Assembly: GCF_009848495.1 (NCBI RefSeq) | Contig: NZ_WWEP01000025.1 | Span: 1-36,492, forward strand | Reading direction: 5' to 3' | From: Flavobacterium sp. MK4S-17 | GTDB lineage: Bacteria; Bacteroidota; Bacteroidia; Flavobacteriales; Flavobacteriaceae | DNA: 36,492 nt | In this document: in pieces, positions 1-7,622 of the stretch | Layout: each line of letters begins with the position of its first letter | Numbering within the stretch: position 1 is the first letter of the stretch | The notes under the pieces: model-generated | Told to the model about the DNA's origin: nothing | What the model saw: the letters and a program-made list of their open reading frames with translations, nothing else | Databases searched by the model: none | Program-made: the position numbers and the translations under genes

Positions 1-31
1 CCGCCACTGCAATTGCAGTGGCGGTTTTTTT
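1..31 (+). terminator. Rho-independent terminator of a gene left of the window
   Basis: A perfect inverted repeat occupies 1-24 (arms CCGCCACTGC and GCAGTGGCGG around AATT) and is followed by seven T on the plus strand. This is the classic intrinsic terminator shape for a transcript arriving from the left. The hairpin may begin before the window. Confidence 0.8.
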
Positions 32-56
32 GTTTAAGGTAATATTACTATAAAAT

Positions 57-84
57 AAAAGCCCCGAAAACCGGGGCTTTTTTT
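57..84. terminator. Bidirectional terminator closing the tsf operon
   Basis: GCCCCG (61-66) and CGGGGC (72-77) form a GC stem around a 5-base loop, flanked by AAAA on the left and T7 on the right. It works in both directions. Read on the minus strand it lies just after the tsf stop codon and is followed by a T-rich tract, so it should end the rpsB-tsf transcript. Confidence 0.8.
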
Positions 85-104
85 AATTTAATAAAGGCAG
101 CTAA

Positions 105-929
105 TTAAGCTAATGCAACCCTCCTGAAACCTGTTACGGTAAGGTTAGAGTCAACACTCTTAACGTACTCGCTTACGCTAAGTTTGCTGTCCTTAATATA
201 ATCCTGGTTAACAAGGGTGTTATCTTTAAAGAAACGGCCCAATTTACCTTTGGCAATATTATCAAGCATAGCTTCAGGTTTTCCTTCCTGGCGAAGCTGG
301 TCTTTAGCTATTTCAATTTCTTTTTCTACAACAGCAGAGTCAACACCTTCCTCGTTAAGGGCAAGTGGAGCCATGGCAGCAGCCTGCATAGCAACGTTTT
401 TAGCGGCTTCTTCAGCACCGTCAACGTTTGCAGAAAGGCTTACAAGTGTAGCAATCCTGTTACCTGCGTGTATATATGCACCCACAAATGGGCCATCAAG
501 TTTTTCATAAGAACCTATTTCAATTTTCTCGCCAATAACACCTGTTTGCTCAGTAAGCTTGTCAGCTACTGTAAGGCCGTTAAAGCTTGCGGCAAGGAAA
601 TCATCTTTAGTTTCATAATTAAGTGCAAGCGTAGCAAGATCTGTAGCCAGTTTTACAAATGATTCGTTTTTGGCAACAAAATCAGTTTCACAGTTAAGCG
701 AAATAATAACGCCTGAAGTTTTGTCGGCATTAACAGCAGCGATAACAGCACCTTCGGCAGAATCCCTGTCAGCCCTGTTAGCAGCTACTTTTTGTCCTTT
801 TTTGCGAAGGATTTCAATAGCTTTGTCAAAATCACCTTCAGCTTCTACAAGCGCTTTTTTACAGTCCATCATACCGGCACCTGTAACCTGTCTTAGTTTA
901 TTTACGTCTGCAGCAGTAATATTTGCCAT
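105..929 (-). CDS. tsf: Translation elongation factor Ts
   Basis: EF-Ts is the cytoplasmic guanine-nucleotide exchange factor that recycles EF-Tu from its GDP form. The 274-residue product opens with the UBA-like N-terminal domain (VNKLRQVTGAGMMDCKKAL, residues about 10-28), followed by a basic stretch RKKGQKVAANRADR (about 42-55). The EF-Tu-contacting TDFVAKN motif of the core lies near residues 82-88. The length matches Flavobacterium EF-Ts. The start ATG is at 927-929. The gene lies 102 bases downstream of rpsB on the same strand, the usual bacterial order, and is followed by a strong terminator, so it ends the unit. Identification is secure. Confidence 0.98.
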   Translation of the reverse strand: MANITAADVNKLRQVTGAGMMDCKKALVEAEGDFDKAIEILRKKGQKVAANRADRDSAEGAVIAAVNADKTSGVIISLNCETDFVAKNESFVKLATDLATLALNYETKDDFLAASFNGLTVADKLTEQTGVIGEKIEIGSYEKLDGPFVGAYIHAGNRIATLVSLSANVDGAEEAAKNVAMQAAAMAPLALNEEGVDSAVVEKEIEIAKDQLRQEGKPEAMLDNIAKGKLGRFFKDNTLVNQDYIKDSKLSVSEYVKSVDSNLTVTGFRRVALA

Positions 930-985
930 TTTATTTGATATTTATAAAGTTAAATAAATTAAAGCCGTTATGTTGATAATGGCTA

Positions 986-993
986 CAAAAGTA
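986..993 (-). promoter_or_regulatory. Possible -7 element upstream of tsf
   Basis: Read on the minus strand this is TACTTTTG, a full match to the Bacteroidetes -7 consensus TAnnTTTG, about 57 bases before the tsf start. No convincing TTTG or TTG stands at the usual spacing: the nearest GTTG is only 14 bases away. It could be a weak internal promoter separating tsf from rpsB. Confidence 0.35.
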
Positions 994-1031
994 AGCATAT
1001 ATCAGCACAACGACTTTACTGTAATGTTATC

Positions 1032-1808
1032 TTATTCTTCAGTAGCAGCGTTGGCAGCTTCTGTTTTTGCAGCAGCTGTTTCAGCAGCCGGTTGCTCCTG
1101 TTGGTCTTCCTTGTCAGATTTCCTGTCAGAAAGGCCTTCGGTAATAGCACCCGTTACTAAGGATAAAATTTTGTCTATAGATTTAGAAGCATCATCATTT
1201 GCAGGGATAACATAATCAACCTGACGAGGGTCAGAGTTGGTATCTACCATTGCGAAAACCGGAATGTTTAATTTTTGAGCTTCTTTTACTGCGATGTGTT
1301 CAGCCTTGATATCTACTACAAACAGAGCGGCAGGAAGCCTGGTCATGTCAGCAATAGAGCCAAGGTTTTTTTCAAGCTTTGCACGAAGGCGGTCAACCTG
1401 TAGGCGCTCTTTTTTAGATAGCGTGTTAAATGTACCGTCTTTTTTCATTTTGTCTATCGAAGCCATTTTTTTAATAGCCTTACGGATAGTAACAAAATTT
1501 GTAAGCATACCGCCCGGCCACCTTTCGGTAATGTACGGCATGTTTGCAGCAGCAGCTTTTTCAGCAACAATGTCTTTTGCCTGCTTTTTAGTAGCAACAA
1601 ACAAAACTTTTCTGCCTGAAGCAGCAATTTTTTTAAGGGCTTCGTTAGCCTCTTCTATTTTAGCTGCAGTTTTATACAGGTTAATAATGTGTATGCCATT
1701 ACGCTCCATGTATATATAAGGGGCCATATTAGGATCCCATTTCCTGGTCATGTGCCCAAAGTGAACACCTGCTTCCAGTAATTCTTTTACATCTACTTTA
1801 TTTGCCAT
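1032..1808 (-). CDS. rpsB: 30S ribosomal protein S2 (uS2)
   Basis: S2 is a late-assembling 30S protein that docks S1-type proteins at the mRNA exit side. The 258-residue product shows the family hallmarks: LLEAGVHFGHMTRKWDPNM near residues 10-28, the ERWPGGMLTNF block (about 92-102), and FVVDIKAEHIAVKEA followed by IPVFAMVDTNSDP. The start is the ATG at 1806-1808. The last 30 or so residues form an Ala/Glu/Lys/Gln-rich low-complexity tail that is longer than in E. coli S2 and probably disordered. tsf follows on the same strand. A 153-base gap with pairing potential separates it from rpsI. Confidence 0.98.
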   Translation of the reverse strand: MANKVDVKELLEAGVHFGHMTRKWDPNMAPYIYMERNGIHIINLYKTAAKIEEANEALKKIAASGRKVLFVATKKQAKDIVAEKAAAANMPYITERWPGGMLTNFVTIRKAIKKMASIDKMKKDGTFNTLSKKERLQVDRLRAKLEKNLGSIADMTRLPAALFVVDIKAEHIAVKEAQKLNIPVFAMVDTNSDPRQVDYVIPANDDASKSIDKILSLVTGAITEGLSDRKSDKEDQQEQPAAETAAAKTEAANAATEE

Positions 1809-1961
1809 TTTTGTAATAGTTTACGTTCTGTTGAGTAAGCAATGCACAGGTGGCTTAAAAATTTATAAGGCCCCGCCCATTTAGATGCTAAACTAACCCC
1901 CGCCTCAACGGGGCAACAACAACTGAGTTTTTTAAATTCAATAATAAAAAATGAACGGATA
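1809..1961 (-). promoter_or_regulatory. rpsI-rpsB spacer with competing stems, possible rpsB leader
   Basis: On the minus strand the spacer contains CGGGGC (plus-strand 1909-1914 read as its complement) that can pair either with the near CCCCG block at 1898-1902 or with the distal GCCCCG at 1870-1875. The two stems share one arm and exclude each other, as in attenuator or autoregulatory leaders. S2 feedback control through an rpsB leader is known in other bacteria. Whether this spacer does the same is inference. I see no consensus promoter here (best is TAGTTTAG at 1888-1895), so rpsB may also be read through from rplM-rpsI. Confidence 0.35.
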
Positions 1962-2348
1962 TTAACGTTTAGAGAACTGGAATCTCTTACGGGCTTTCTT
2001 CTGGCCGAATTTTTTACGCTCTACCATACGAGGATCCCTTGTTAATAATCCTTCAGGTTTAAGGATTCCCCTGTTTTCAGCATCAACCTCGCACATTGCG
2101 CGGGCAATAGCCATACGTACAGCTTCAGCCTGTCCTGTTATACCACCTCCGTATACATTTACTTTAATGTCAAAGTTTTCAACGCTGTTAGTCATAGCAA
2201 GCGGTTGCCTAACTTTGTACTGTAAAGTAGCTGTAGGGAAGTAGGTTTCTAATTCTTTTTTGTTAACCGTGATTTTTCCTGAACCTTCTGTCAGGTAAAC
2301 ACGGGCAACAGCAGTTTTTCTCCTGCCAATTTTGTGAATAGTCGCCAT
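1962..2348 (-). CDS. rpsI: 30S ribosomal protein S9 (uS9)
   Basis: The 128-residue product has the S9 signature: [12 protein letters not shown] at residues 8-19, [18 protein letters not shown] (about 68-85), a [17 protein letters not shown] block and the canonical basic C-terminus ending FSKR, which reaches the P-site tRNA in the ribosome. The start ATG is at 2346-2348, one base after the rplM stop, so the two genes are tightly coupled in the conserved rplM-rpsI order. Confidence 0.98.
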   Translation of the reverse strand: MATIHKIGRRKTAVARVYLTEGSGKITVNKKELETYFPTATLQYKVRQPLAMTNSVENFDIKVNVYGGGITGQAEAVRMAIARAMCEVDAENRGILKPEGLLTRDPRMVERKKFGQKKARKRFQFSKR

Positions 2349-2349
2349 C

Positions 2350-2805
2350 TTACTTTAGGTCGTTTAGGTTAACGGTTTTAGGTTTCTGAGCCTCGTGTTT
2401 GTGGTCAGTACCTACATATACATTTAAATTGCGGAATAATTCTGCACCAAGTTTGTTTTTAGGCAGCATTCCTTTTACAGCTTTTTCCACCAATATAGCA
2501 GGGTTTTTTGCCTGTACTGCTTTAGCGGTTAAAGTCCTTTGTCCTCCTGGGTAACCTGTGTGGCGGATGTAAGTTTTATCATCCAGCTTGTTACCTGTAA
2601 GGTTGATTTTTTCTGCATTGATAACAATTACGTTATCTCCACAGTCCACGTGCGGTGTATAATTTGGTTTGTACTTACCTCTTAAAAGCATCGCAACTTT
2701 TGAGGCAAAGCGTCCCAAATTATGACCTTCAGCATCAACAACTATCCACTCTTTCTGAGCAGTAGCCTTGTTGGCTGAAACTGTCTTGTAGCTTAATGTG
2801 TTCAC
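2350..2805 (-). CDS. rplM: 50S ribosomal protein L13 (uL13)
   Basis: The 151-residue product carries the L13 motifs: [19 protein letters not shown] (about 20-38), [19 protein letters not shown] (about 41-59), the [10 protein letters not shown] segment and the [10 protein letters not shown] motif near residues 112-121. L13 is an early-assembly 23S-binding protein. It is first in the transcription unit, with a near-perfect phylum-type promoter upstream. The untranslated leader is about 40 bases and can form a small TCCC/GGGA hairpin, which could be a feedback site, but that is speculative. Confidence 0.98.
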   Translation of the reverse strand: MNTLSYKTVSANKATAQKEWIVVDAEGHNLGRFASKVAMLLRGKYKPNYTPHVDCGDNVIVINAEKINLTGNKLDDKTYIRHTGYPGGQRTLTAKAVQAKNPAILVEKAVKGMLPKNKLGAELFRNLNVYVGTDHKHEAQKPKTVNLNDLK

Positions 2806-2850
2806 AATAAATAATTTTAATTAAACATTCCATCCCCAATAAAGGGAGTG

Positions 2851-2881
2851 CAAAAGTACAATTATTTATGAGAAATTCAAA
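2851..2881 (-). promoter_or_regulatory. Promoter of the rplM-rpsI operon
   Basis: On the minus strand this reads TTTG (2881-2878), 19 bases, then TACTTTTG (2858-2851). That is an exact match to the Bacteroidetes vegetative consensus TTTG-N19-TAnnTTTG. Transcription should begin around 2845-2850, leaving a leader of roughly 40 bases before rplM. It is the best promoter match I found in the window. Confidence 0.85.
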
Positions 2882-2930
2882 TGTGATGATAAATTATTCT
2901 TTACCACAGTAGTTTACATGATAAATTAAT

Positions 2931-3407
2931 TTATTCCAGGGGGCGCAGCGTGTTGCTGTAGGTAATAGTGAACGGGTTTTTGCCACCCGGATTTTTCATT
3001 AAATATATAAATTTATATTTTTTTGCTTCTTCGGCTTCAACAGTTGTTTCGTTTCCTGTAAAATTATCATGAATGTAGGTGTCATAGCGGTTATCAATAC
3101 GTATTTGTCCTGCTATACCGGTTTTCAGGTTTGAAATTACATTTTGATTATACAGCCTCTTTCCTTTGGAATTAGTTACTTTTACTTTTTCACCTTTAAA
3201 GTTTTGTGTAAATATAAGTACCGAATAATTACCACTGTTTGCATTTAGCTTATTTAGTAGTGCATCTTTTTCGGCTTCAGGTGCGGCCCTGAAATCATCC
3301 CTGTATTGTACATCGGGCTTTTTTTCAGATACGGCATTTGCGGTTTTTGCGCTTTTACACATAACGAGTGTTAAGGCAGCAATAATTATAAAAGTTATCT
3401 TTTTCAT
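2931..3407 (-). CDS. Small lipoprotein of unknown function
   Basis: I do not recognise a family. The 158-residue product starts MKKITFIIIAALTLVMC, a lipoprotein signal peptide with the lipidated Cys at residue 17. A Lys/Ala-rich linker follows, then a mixed-charge domain that looks beta-rich (SVLIFTQNFKGEKVKV, IAGQIRIDNRYDTYIHDNF, KFIYLMKNPGG). It probably sits in a membrane facing the periplasm. It lies alone between the ribosomal block and the starch operon on the same strand. The starch operon terminators lie upstream of it, so it is likely transcribed separately. TATATTTG at 3440-3433 on the minus strand could be its -7 element. Confidence 0.85.
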   Translation of the reverse strand: MKKITFIIIAALTLVMCKSAKTANAVSEKKPDVQYRDDFRAAPEAEKDALLNKLNANSGNYSVLIFTQNFKGEKVKVTNSKGKRLYNQNVISNLKTGIAGQIRIDNRYDTYIHDNFTGNETTVEAEEAKKYKFIYLMKNPGGKNPFTITYSNTLRPLE

Positions 3408-3432
3408 TAAATATCATTTCCGGTTAAACACT

Positions 3433-3440
3433 CAAATATA
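3433..3440 (-). promoter_or_regulatory. Possible -7 element of the small lipoprotein gene
   Basis: TATATTTG on the minus strand matches TAnnTTTG and lies 26 bases before the lipoprotein start codon. No clear TTG is present at the expected distance, so the call rests on the -7 box alone. Confidence 0.35.
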
Positions 3441-3483
3441 AAGCCTGGGCTGTATTTGAACCATAATTTTAAGATATAAATAA

Positions 3484-3587
3484 CAAAGGCTCCCTTATAA
3501 AAGAGAGCCTTTGCAACTAACCTGAAATATGTAATCTAAAATTGTCTTTGAAAGACTTTTAAAAGGAGCCTCCCTTAGAAGGCTCCT
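3484..3587 (-). terminator. Tandem terminators after the susCDE-amylase operon
   Basis: Two hairpins follow the amylase stop on the minus strand. The first has 8-bp arms AGGAGCCT/AGGCTCCT (3564-3587) and runs into TTTTAAAA. The second has 9-bp arms CAAAGGCTC/GAGCCTTTG (3484-3513) plus an inner CTT/AAG stem and is followed by a T-rich run. A small GTCTTT/AAAGAC dyad lies between them. Double termination would insulate the highly induced starch operon from the genes beyond. The remainder of the 206-base gap shows nothing else clear. Confidence 0.65.
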
Positions 3588-3613
3588 GAACTTAACTTAT
3601 AAAACTAACTCAA

Positions 3614-6430
3614 CTATTTTTTTATAAACTTAACAGTACTTTGCCTGTTATCAGTATCTGTAATCTTTACAAGGTATAAGCCTTCACTTAGGCTGGCCAC
3701 ATTGTAAAACTGTCCTGCCTGGGCAGCACCAAAAGATTTTACCAATTGGCCTGCAATGTTGTACATTTCCACTTTTGAAACAGGTATTGATACTGCAAAC
3801 TCTGTAGCGGCAGGGTTCGGGTAAAGCGAAGCCTTACTTTCTACAAAGTTTTGGCTGCCTAATGAAGCCTGCTGGTTACCAAATATCCTGAATTCGCCCG
3901 GTTGCAGGCTAACTGTGCTGGTAGAGCCGCTTATGGCTGAATTATCCATAAGGTTATACCACGTTCCTGCTGTTGGGAAAAATGTATTTACATTTTGGGG
4001 TGCTGTGGTAAAGTTGGCCAGTACTATTACACTGTTTAATTGTGTAGCAGGCAGGCTGGTATTCCATATATCAATGCGTGGCAGCAAGTTTCCTGAGCTG
4101 ATTGTAAATGTAGTAGTATGGAATACCTCATTATTTACCCTTAAATCAATAATTTTTGACCAGGCATCATAAACGCTCATACGATCCGGATTTGTGTCAT
4201 AACCCAATTCAAAAGGTATTGGCTTAGGGCTTGTGCGGCAGTCATTATTATAGGTGTTGTTTTCGCAGCGGTTGATGCCAAAATCAAATCCCAGTTCGCC
4301 AAACTGCCAAAACATTTTAGGGCCGGGAATGGTAAACACTACTGCACCCAGAGCTTCCATCCTTTTAAGGGCAACAGGCAGGCTTGTAATATTATATCCT
4401 GAAACATTATTACCATATAAAAGGTTTTTATACATAAGCCTTTCTTCGTCATGGCTTTCGGCATAACCTACAAGCCTTGGCTGCTGAAAGCCCCTGGTTT
4501 CATAATTCATGCTGCCAAAATTGCTGCCGGAGGAATAGCCCATTGTTAACTGGTTGTATTCCGAGTTGAGTTTACCCCAAAACATAATACCCTTACCTTC
4601 ATTTACACGGTAGTTGGCCCATTCGGTTTCCTCAGCTGCCGAACTGTTAGCTCCTGAGCCTACACCTAAATGTTCAAATATCACATAAAAATCAGGATCT
4701 ATAGCCCATTGGTAATCGGCATACTGTTTTAATATAGCTACCCTGTCAGCCTGGTAATTATTTGTACAGGTTTCATTATTGGTACAGTTTTGTGTAAATC
4801 CTTTTGTTAAATCCCATCGGAAACCGTCAATATTAAATTCTGTCATCCAGTATTCCATTGTCCTTTCAGTATAATACTGTGTTAAAGGCGACTGGTGGTT
4901 AAGGTCGGTTCCTACATTATAGGAGTGTGCAGGCGTTACGTTGCAGTAAGGGTTTTCGGCAGTTGTACTTCCAAAGCCGTCGCCGTCAGGGTCGTTAACC
5001 CACATTCTTGCCAGTGGAGAACGGCCATAAACATGGTTAATAGCCAGGTCTAATATAACGGCTATACCGTTTTGGTGGCAAAGGTCTATAAATTGCTTCA
5101 TAGAGTTTGCATTACCGTAGGATTTATCAATAGCCATGTGAAAGGCCGTATTGTAACCCCATGAAATATTCCCTTCAAACTCCATAACAGGCATAAGCTC
5201 TATTGCATTAACATTTAAATTTTTAAAATAATCAATGCGGTCTATAAGCCCTTGCCAGGTTTTATTGGAATCGAAATCACGTATCAACAACTCATAAATT
5301 ATCAGGTCTTCTTTTGCGGGCCTTTCAAAATCAGTAACCTGCCAGTTGTAAGGCTGTTGATTGGTTTGCAATACTGATACTTCAAAATTTTGACCTTCAG
5401 GATATTGCAGCATGTTAGGATATGTGGTTATATACGGGTCATCATAAGGGGATAAAACCAATGTAGAGAACGGGTCTGCCGTTTTTACAAGGGCAGGGGA
5501 GTTGGCAACAGGAGTCTGGTCAACCACCCAATACTGGTATGTATATACCTGGCCGGGGTTTAAACCTGTAAGCGTAAGCCAGAATTTTCCTGTTGTGCCA
5601 TCTTTTTTCATGGCATGGGCATTGCCCGGCTGCCAGTTATTATTATCAAAACTTCCGGCAACATAAACAAAGTCTTTTCCAGGCGCATTTAAAACCAGTG
5701 TTGCCGAGGTTGCATCATGGTAGGTAATACCATCACGTGCTCCTGCAGGCATTGGTTCGGTTACAGTTACCGGATTTACAATAGCCGTAAAGTTTTTTGT
5801 TTTTACATCGCCGCCATTTGTTACTACCAGACGGTAATTTTGGTTTTGTGTTATGTTGGTATGATTAAAAGAATAATTAGATGTGCTGTTATTGGTATTA
5901 ATAAGGGTATTGTTGGCAAATAATTCATATTTTGCATTACCGCCTGTATTATTTGCCGTTATGTTTAAGTTTGCTCCGGAATTTAAAATGGTAGTGCTGC
6001 CTTCTGCAGGTGCTGTAAGGTTTACCTGGAATGCGCCTACGTTTATAAAATAATCCTGAGTTTGCGGACTGCCCGATGCAGCCCTAAATACCACACATAT
6101 CTGTGAAATGGTACTTGTAGTAGGAACTCCAAAATAAGTATAAAGATTGGGAGAAAGCTGTAGTGTGTAACTGTTGCTGCCAATTGATGTAAGAGGTGGC
6201 TGGGTTATATTATTACCCCATGATCCTTTTACAAATGACCATTGCGTACCATCAACAGTAACGCCGATATGCGCATATATTGTTCCGGTATAACTGGCCA
6301 GCCCGGTTCCTGTTTTATTAAAGGTCAGTGTAACGGGGCCTTCAGCCAATGCTGGAGACGGGCTTGTGGTAATTTGTGAAAAGCCATCAAAGCCAATTAA
6401 TAAAAATATAAATAGCGTAATTTTTTTCAT
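3614..6430 (-). CDS. Secreted GH13 alpha-amylase-family enzyme with T9SS sorting domain
   Basis: This 938-residue enzyme should hydrolyse alpha-glucans outside the cell. A Sec signal peptide (residues 1-18, cut before Gln) leads into N-terminal Ig-like/starch-binding-type modules (about 20-225). An E-set/CBM48-like domain follows (about 234-330). The GH13 barrel has all four conserved regions: DLAINH (D461, N465, H466), GFRWD with nucleophile D540, IFEH with acid/base E586, and SHDEE with H660 and D661. The last 70 or so residues (YPNP at 870, then MYNIAGQ and GLYLVKI) are a T9SS type A sorting domain. It is the final gene of the susC-D-E operon, the position held by the lipoprotein SusG in Bacteroides, but it uses a different export route. 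The exact product specificity cannot be read from the sequence. Confidence 0.93.
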   Translation of the reverse strand: MKKITLFIFLLIGFDGFSQITTSPSPALAEGPVTLTFNKTGTGLASYTGTIYAHIGVTVDGTQWSFVKGSWGNNITQPPLTSIGSNSYTLQLSPNLYTYFGVPTTSTISQICVVFRAASGSPQTQDYFINVGAFQVNLTAPAEGSTTILNSGANLNITANNTGGNAKYELFANNTLINTNNSTSNYSFNHTNITQNQNYRLVVTNGGDVKTKNFTAIVNPVTVTEPMPAGARDGITYHDATSATLVLNAPGKDFVYVAGSFDNNNWQPGNAHAMKKDGTTGKFWLTLTGLNPGQVYTYQYWVVDQTPVANSPALVKTADPFSTLVLSPYDDPYITTYPNMLQYPEGQNFEVSVLQTNQQPYNWQVTDFERPAKEDLIIYELLIRDFDSNKTWQGLIDRIDYFKNLNVNAIELMPVMEFEGNISWGYNTAFHMAIDKSYGNANSMKQFIDLCHQNGIAVILDLAINHVYGRSPLARMWVNDPDGDGFGSTTAENPYCNVTPAHSYNVGTDLNHQSPLTQYYTERTMEYWMTEFNIDGFRWDLTKGFTQNCTNNETCTNNYQADRVAILKQYADYQWAIDPDFYVIFEHLGVGSGANSSAAEETEWANYRVNEGKGIMFWGKLNSEYNQLTMGYSSGSNFGSMNYETRGFQQPRLVGYAESHDEERLMYKNLLYGNNVSGYNITSLPVALKRMEALGAVVFTIPGPKMFWQFGELGFDFGINRCENNTYNNDCRTSPKPIPFELGYDTNPDRMSVYDAWSKIIDLRVNNEVFHTTTFTISSGNLLPRIDIWNTSLPATQLNSVIVLANFTTAPQNVNTFFPTAGTWYNLMDNSAISGSTSTVSLQPGEFRIFGNQQASLGSQNFVESKASLYPNPAATEFAVSIPVSKVEMYNIAGQLVKSFGAAQAGQFYNVASLSEGLYLVKITDTDNRQSTVKFIKK

Positions 6431-6445
6431 AGGTATAAATTGAGA

Positions 6446-6468
6446 AAGCGGGCTGAATCAGCCCGCTT
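6446..6468. other. Intercistronic hairpin between susE-like gene and amylase
   Basis: AAGCGGGCTGA (6446-6456) and its exact complement TCAGCCCGCTT (6458-6468) form an 11-bp inverted repeat inside the 53-base gap. On the plus strand it is followed by TTATTTTTT. On the minus strand, the direction of transcription here, the tail is only CTTTCTC. It is therefore more likely an mRNA-stabilising or partial-attenuation structure that sets the ratio of SusCDE to amylase than a full terminator. Confidence 0.6.
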
Positions 6469-6483
6469 ATTTTTTAAACTATA

Positions 6484-7596
6484 CTATTCTACAGGTATGT
6501 ATATGTAACGTCCTGTAAGGTCGTTAAACCAAATTTCATAATTTCCGGGTATAGTTATTCCTATTGGAATATCACCACCATTAATAGCACCTAATCCTGA
6601 ATAAGAAGTGTCTCCACCCCAGTTAACGGTCCAGCTATCATTAGCCCTGAACTTTAGTTTACTATCACCGGCTTTAAGGAATTGACTTTCAAGATACCAG
6701 ATATGAGGATCAAATGCTGACTGTACCATATCAGTATCAGGGTCATTCCAATCGTTAGGCGTAGCAGTACCTATTATAGCAATAGTTGTATATGTAGATG
6801 ATCCGGCTTCATTAAAAGATTCAAAAGTATAAGCCATATCAGCAGTATTTACCATCAAGGTATAATAACCTGCAGTTGCAACTATAAATGGCCCAGGATC
6901 TGATCCTGTTCCGTCATTAACTGCTAATGATCCGCCGTTAACACCCCATTGTGGCTGCCAGTTTCCTTTTTTCTCAATCAACTTAAATTCTCCTGCTGCA
7001 AAATAACCTGTATAATAGTAAACATTTTCATTTGCAGGATCCCTGAACATTGCATGATGGTTTTCATTACCGGTATTATCCCATCCAAACTCAGTTGCTT
7101 CACCTATTAAATAAAGGTCTTTGTAAGGGTAAGTTACATATGGGGTAACAAGATATACTATACTGTTAGAAAAACTTGGCTCAGCACCTGTAGTACCTAC
7201 GTTAGATTTAATTCTCACTTCAACAGCACCTTCTGTAAAAGGTTCTAAACCGGCAGCTACAGCCGCACCGTTTAATGCCTGGGAGTTAATAGTAACATAA
7301 GTATTAGTAGTACTTGCCAGTTCAATTGGTTCTGCAAATTCGGTATCCGGAGCAGCTATCTGAACTGTGTAAGTAACTTCAGTTGGAGACCCGTAATCCA
7401 CATCTTCCCATGTTAGTACAAGTGCAGGGTTGTTAGGTGTTAGGGGATCAAGTATTACTGATGAACCAGACTCTGGTGAAAGGATGCTGAATGTAGCAGC
7501 CGGGGGATTAAGGTATTTTAAATCCTGTTCGTCTTCACAAGAGGTAAATCCTGCAAAAAGCGCAATTGCCGTTAAAGCTTTAAATATATTTTTCAT
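6484..7596 (-). CDS. SusE/SusF-like outer-membrane starch-binding lipoprotein
   Basis: The 370-residue product begins with a lipoprotein signal whose Cys is residue 20 (GFTSCEDEQD). The acidic residues after the Cys are typical of surface-exported Bacteroidetes lipoproteins. Residues about 35-145 form a SusE N-terminal-type Ig-like domain. Two carbohydrate-binding-type beta domains follow (about 155-265 and 270-370), with aromatic-rich segments such as FGWDNTGN, NWQPQWGVNGG and WTVNWGG of the kind that stack on alpha-glucan. The gene is 26 bases downstream of susD and third in the operon. The family is clear in outline. Whether it corresponds to SusE or SusF cannot be decided, as only one such gene is present. 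Confidence 0.88.
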   Translation of the reverse strand: MKNIFKALTAIALFAGFTSCEDEQDLKYLNPPAATFSILSPESGSSVILDPLTPNNPALVLTWEDVDYGSPTEVTYTVQIAAPDTEFAEPIELASTTNTYVTINSQALNGAAVAAGLEPFTEGAVEVRIKSNVGTTGAEPSFSNSIVYLVTPYVTYPYKDLYLIGEATEFGWDNTGNENHHAMFRDPANENVYYYTGYFAAGEFKLIEKKGNWQPQWGVNGGSLAVNDGTGSDPGPFIVATAGYYTLMVNTADMAYTFESFNEAGSSTYTTIAIIGTATPNDWNDPDTDMVQSAFDPHIWYLESQFLKAGDSKLKFRANDSWTVNWGGDTSYSGLGAINGGDIPIGITIPGNYEIWFNDLTGRYIYIPVE

Positions 7597-7622
7597 TTTG
7601 TTTGTAGTATTACATTAAACTT

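Noticed and set aside
1..24. 24-base perfect palindrome as a possible attachment or recombination site
   Set aside because: It is followed directly by seven T and no mobile gene is nearby, so a terminator explains it fully.
1888..1895. TAGTTTAG as a promoter -7 box for rpsB
   Set aside because: It breaks the TTTG part of the consensus and has no proper upstream box, so I do not call a promoter.
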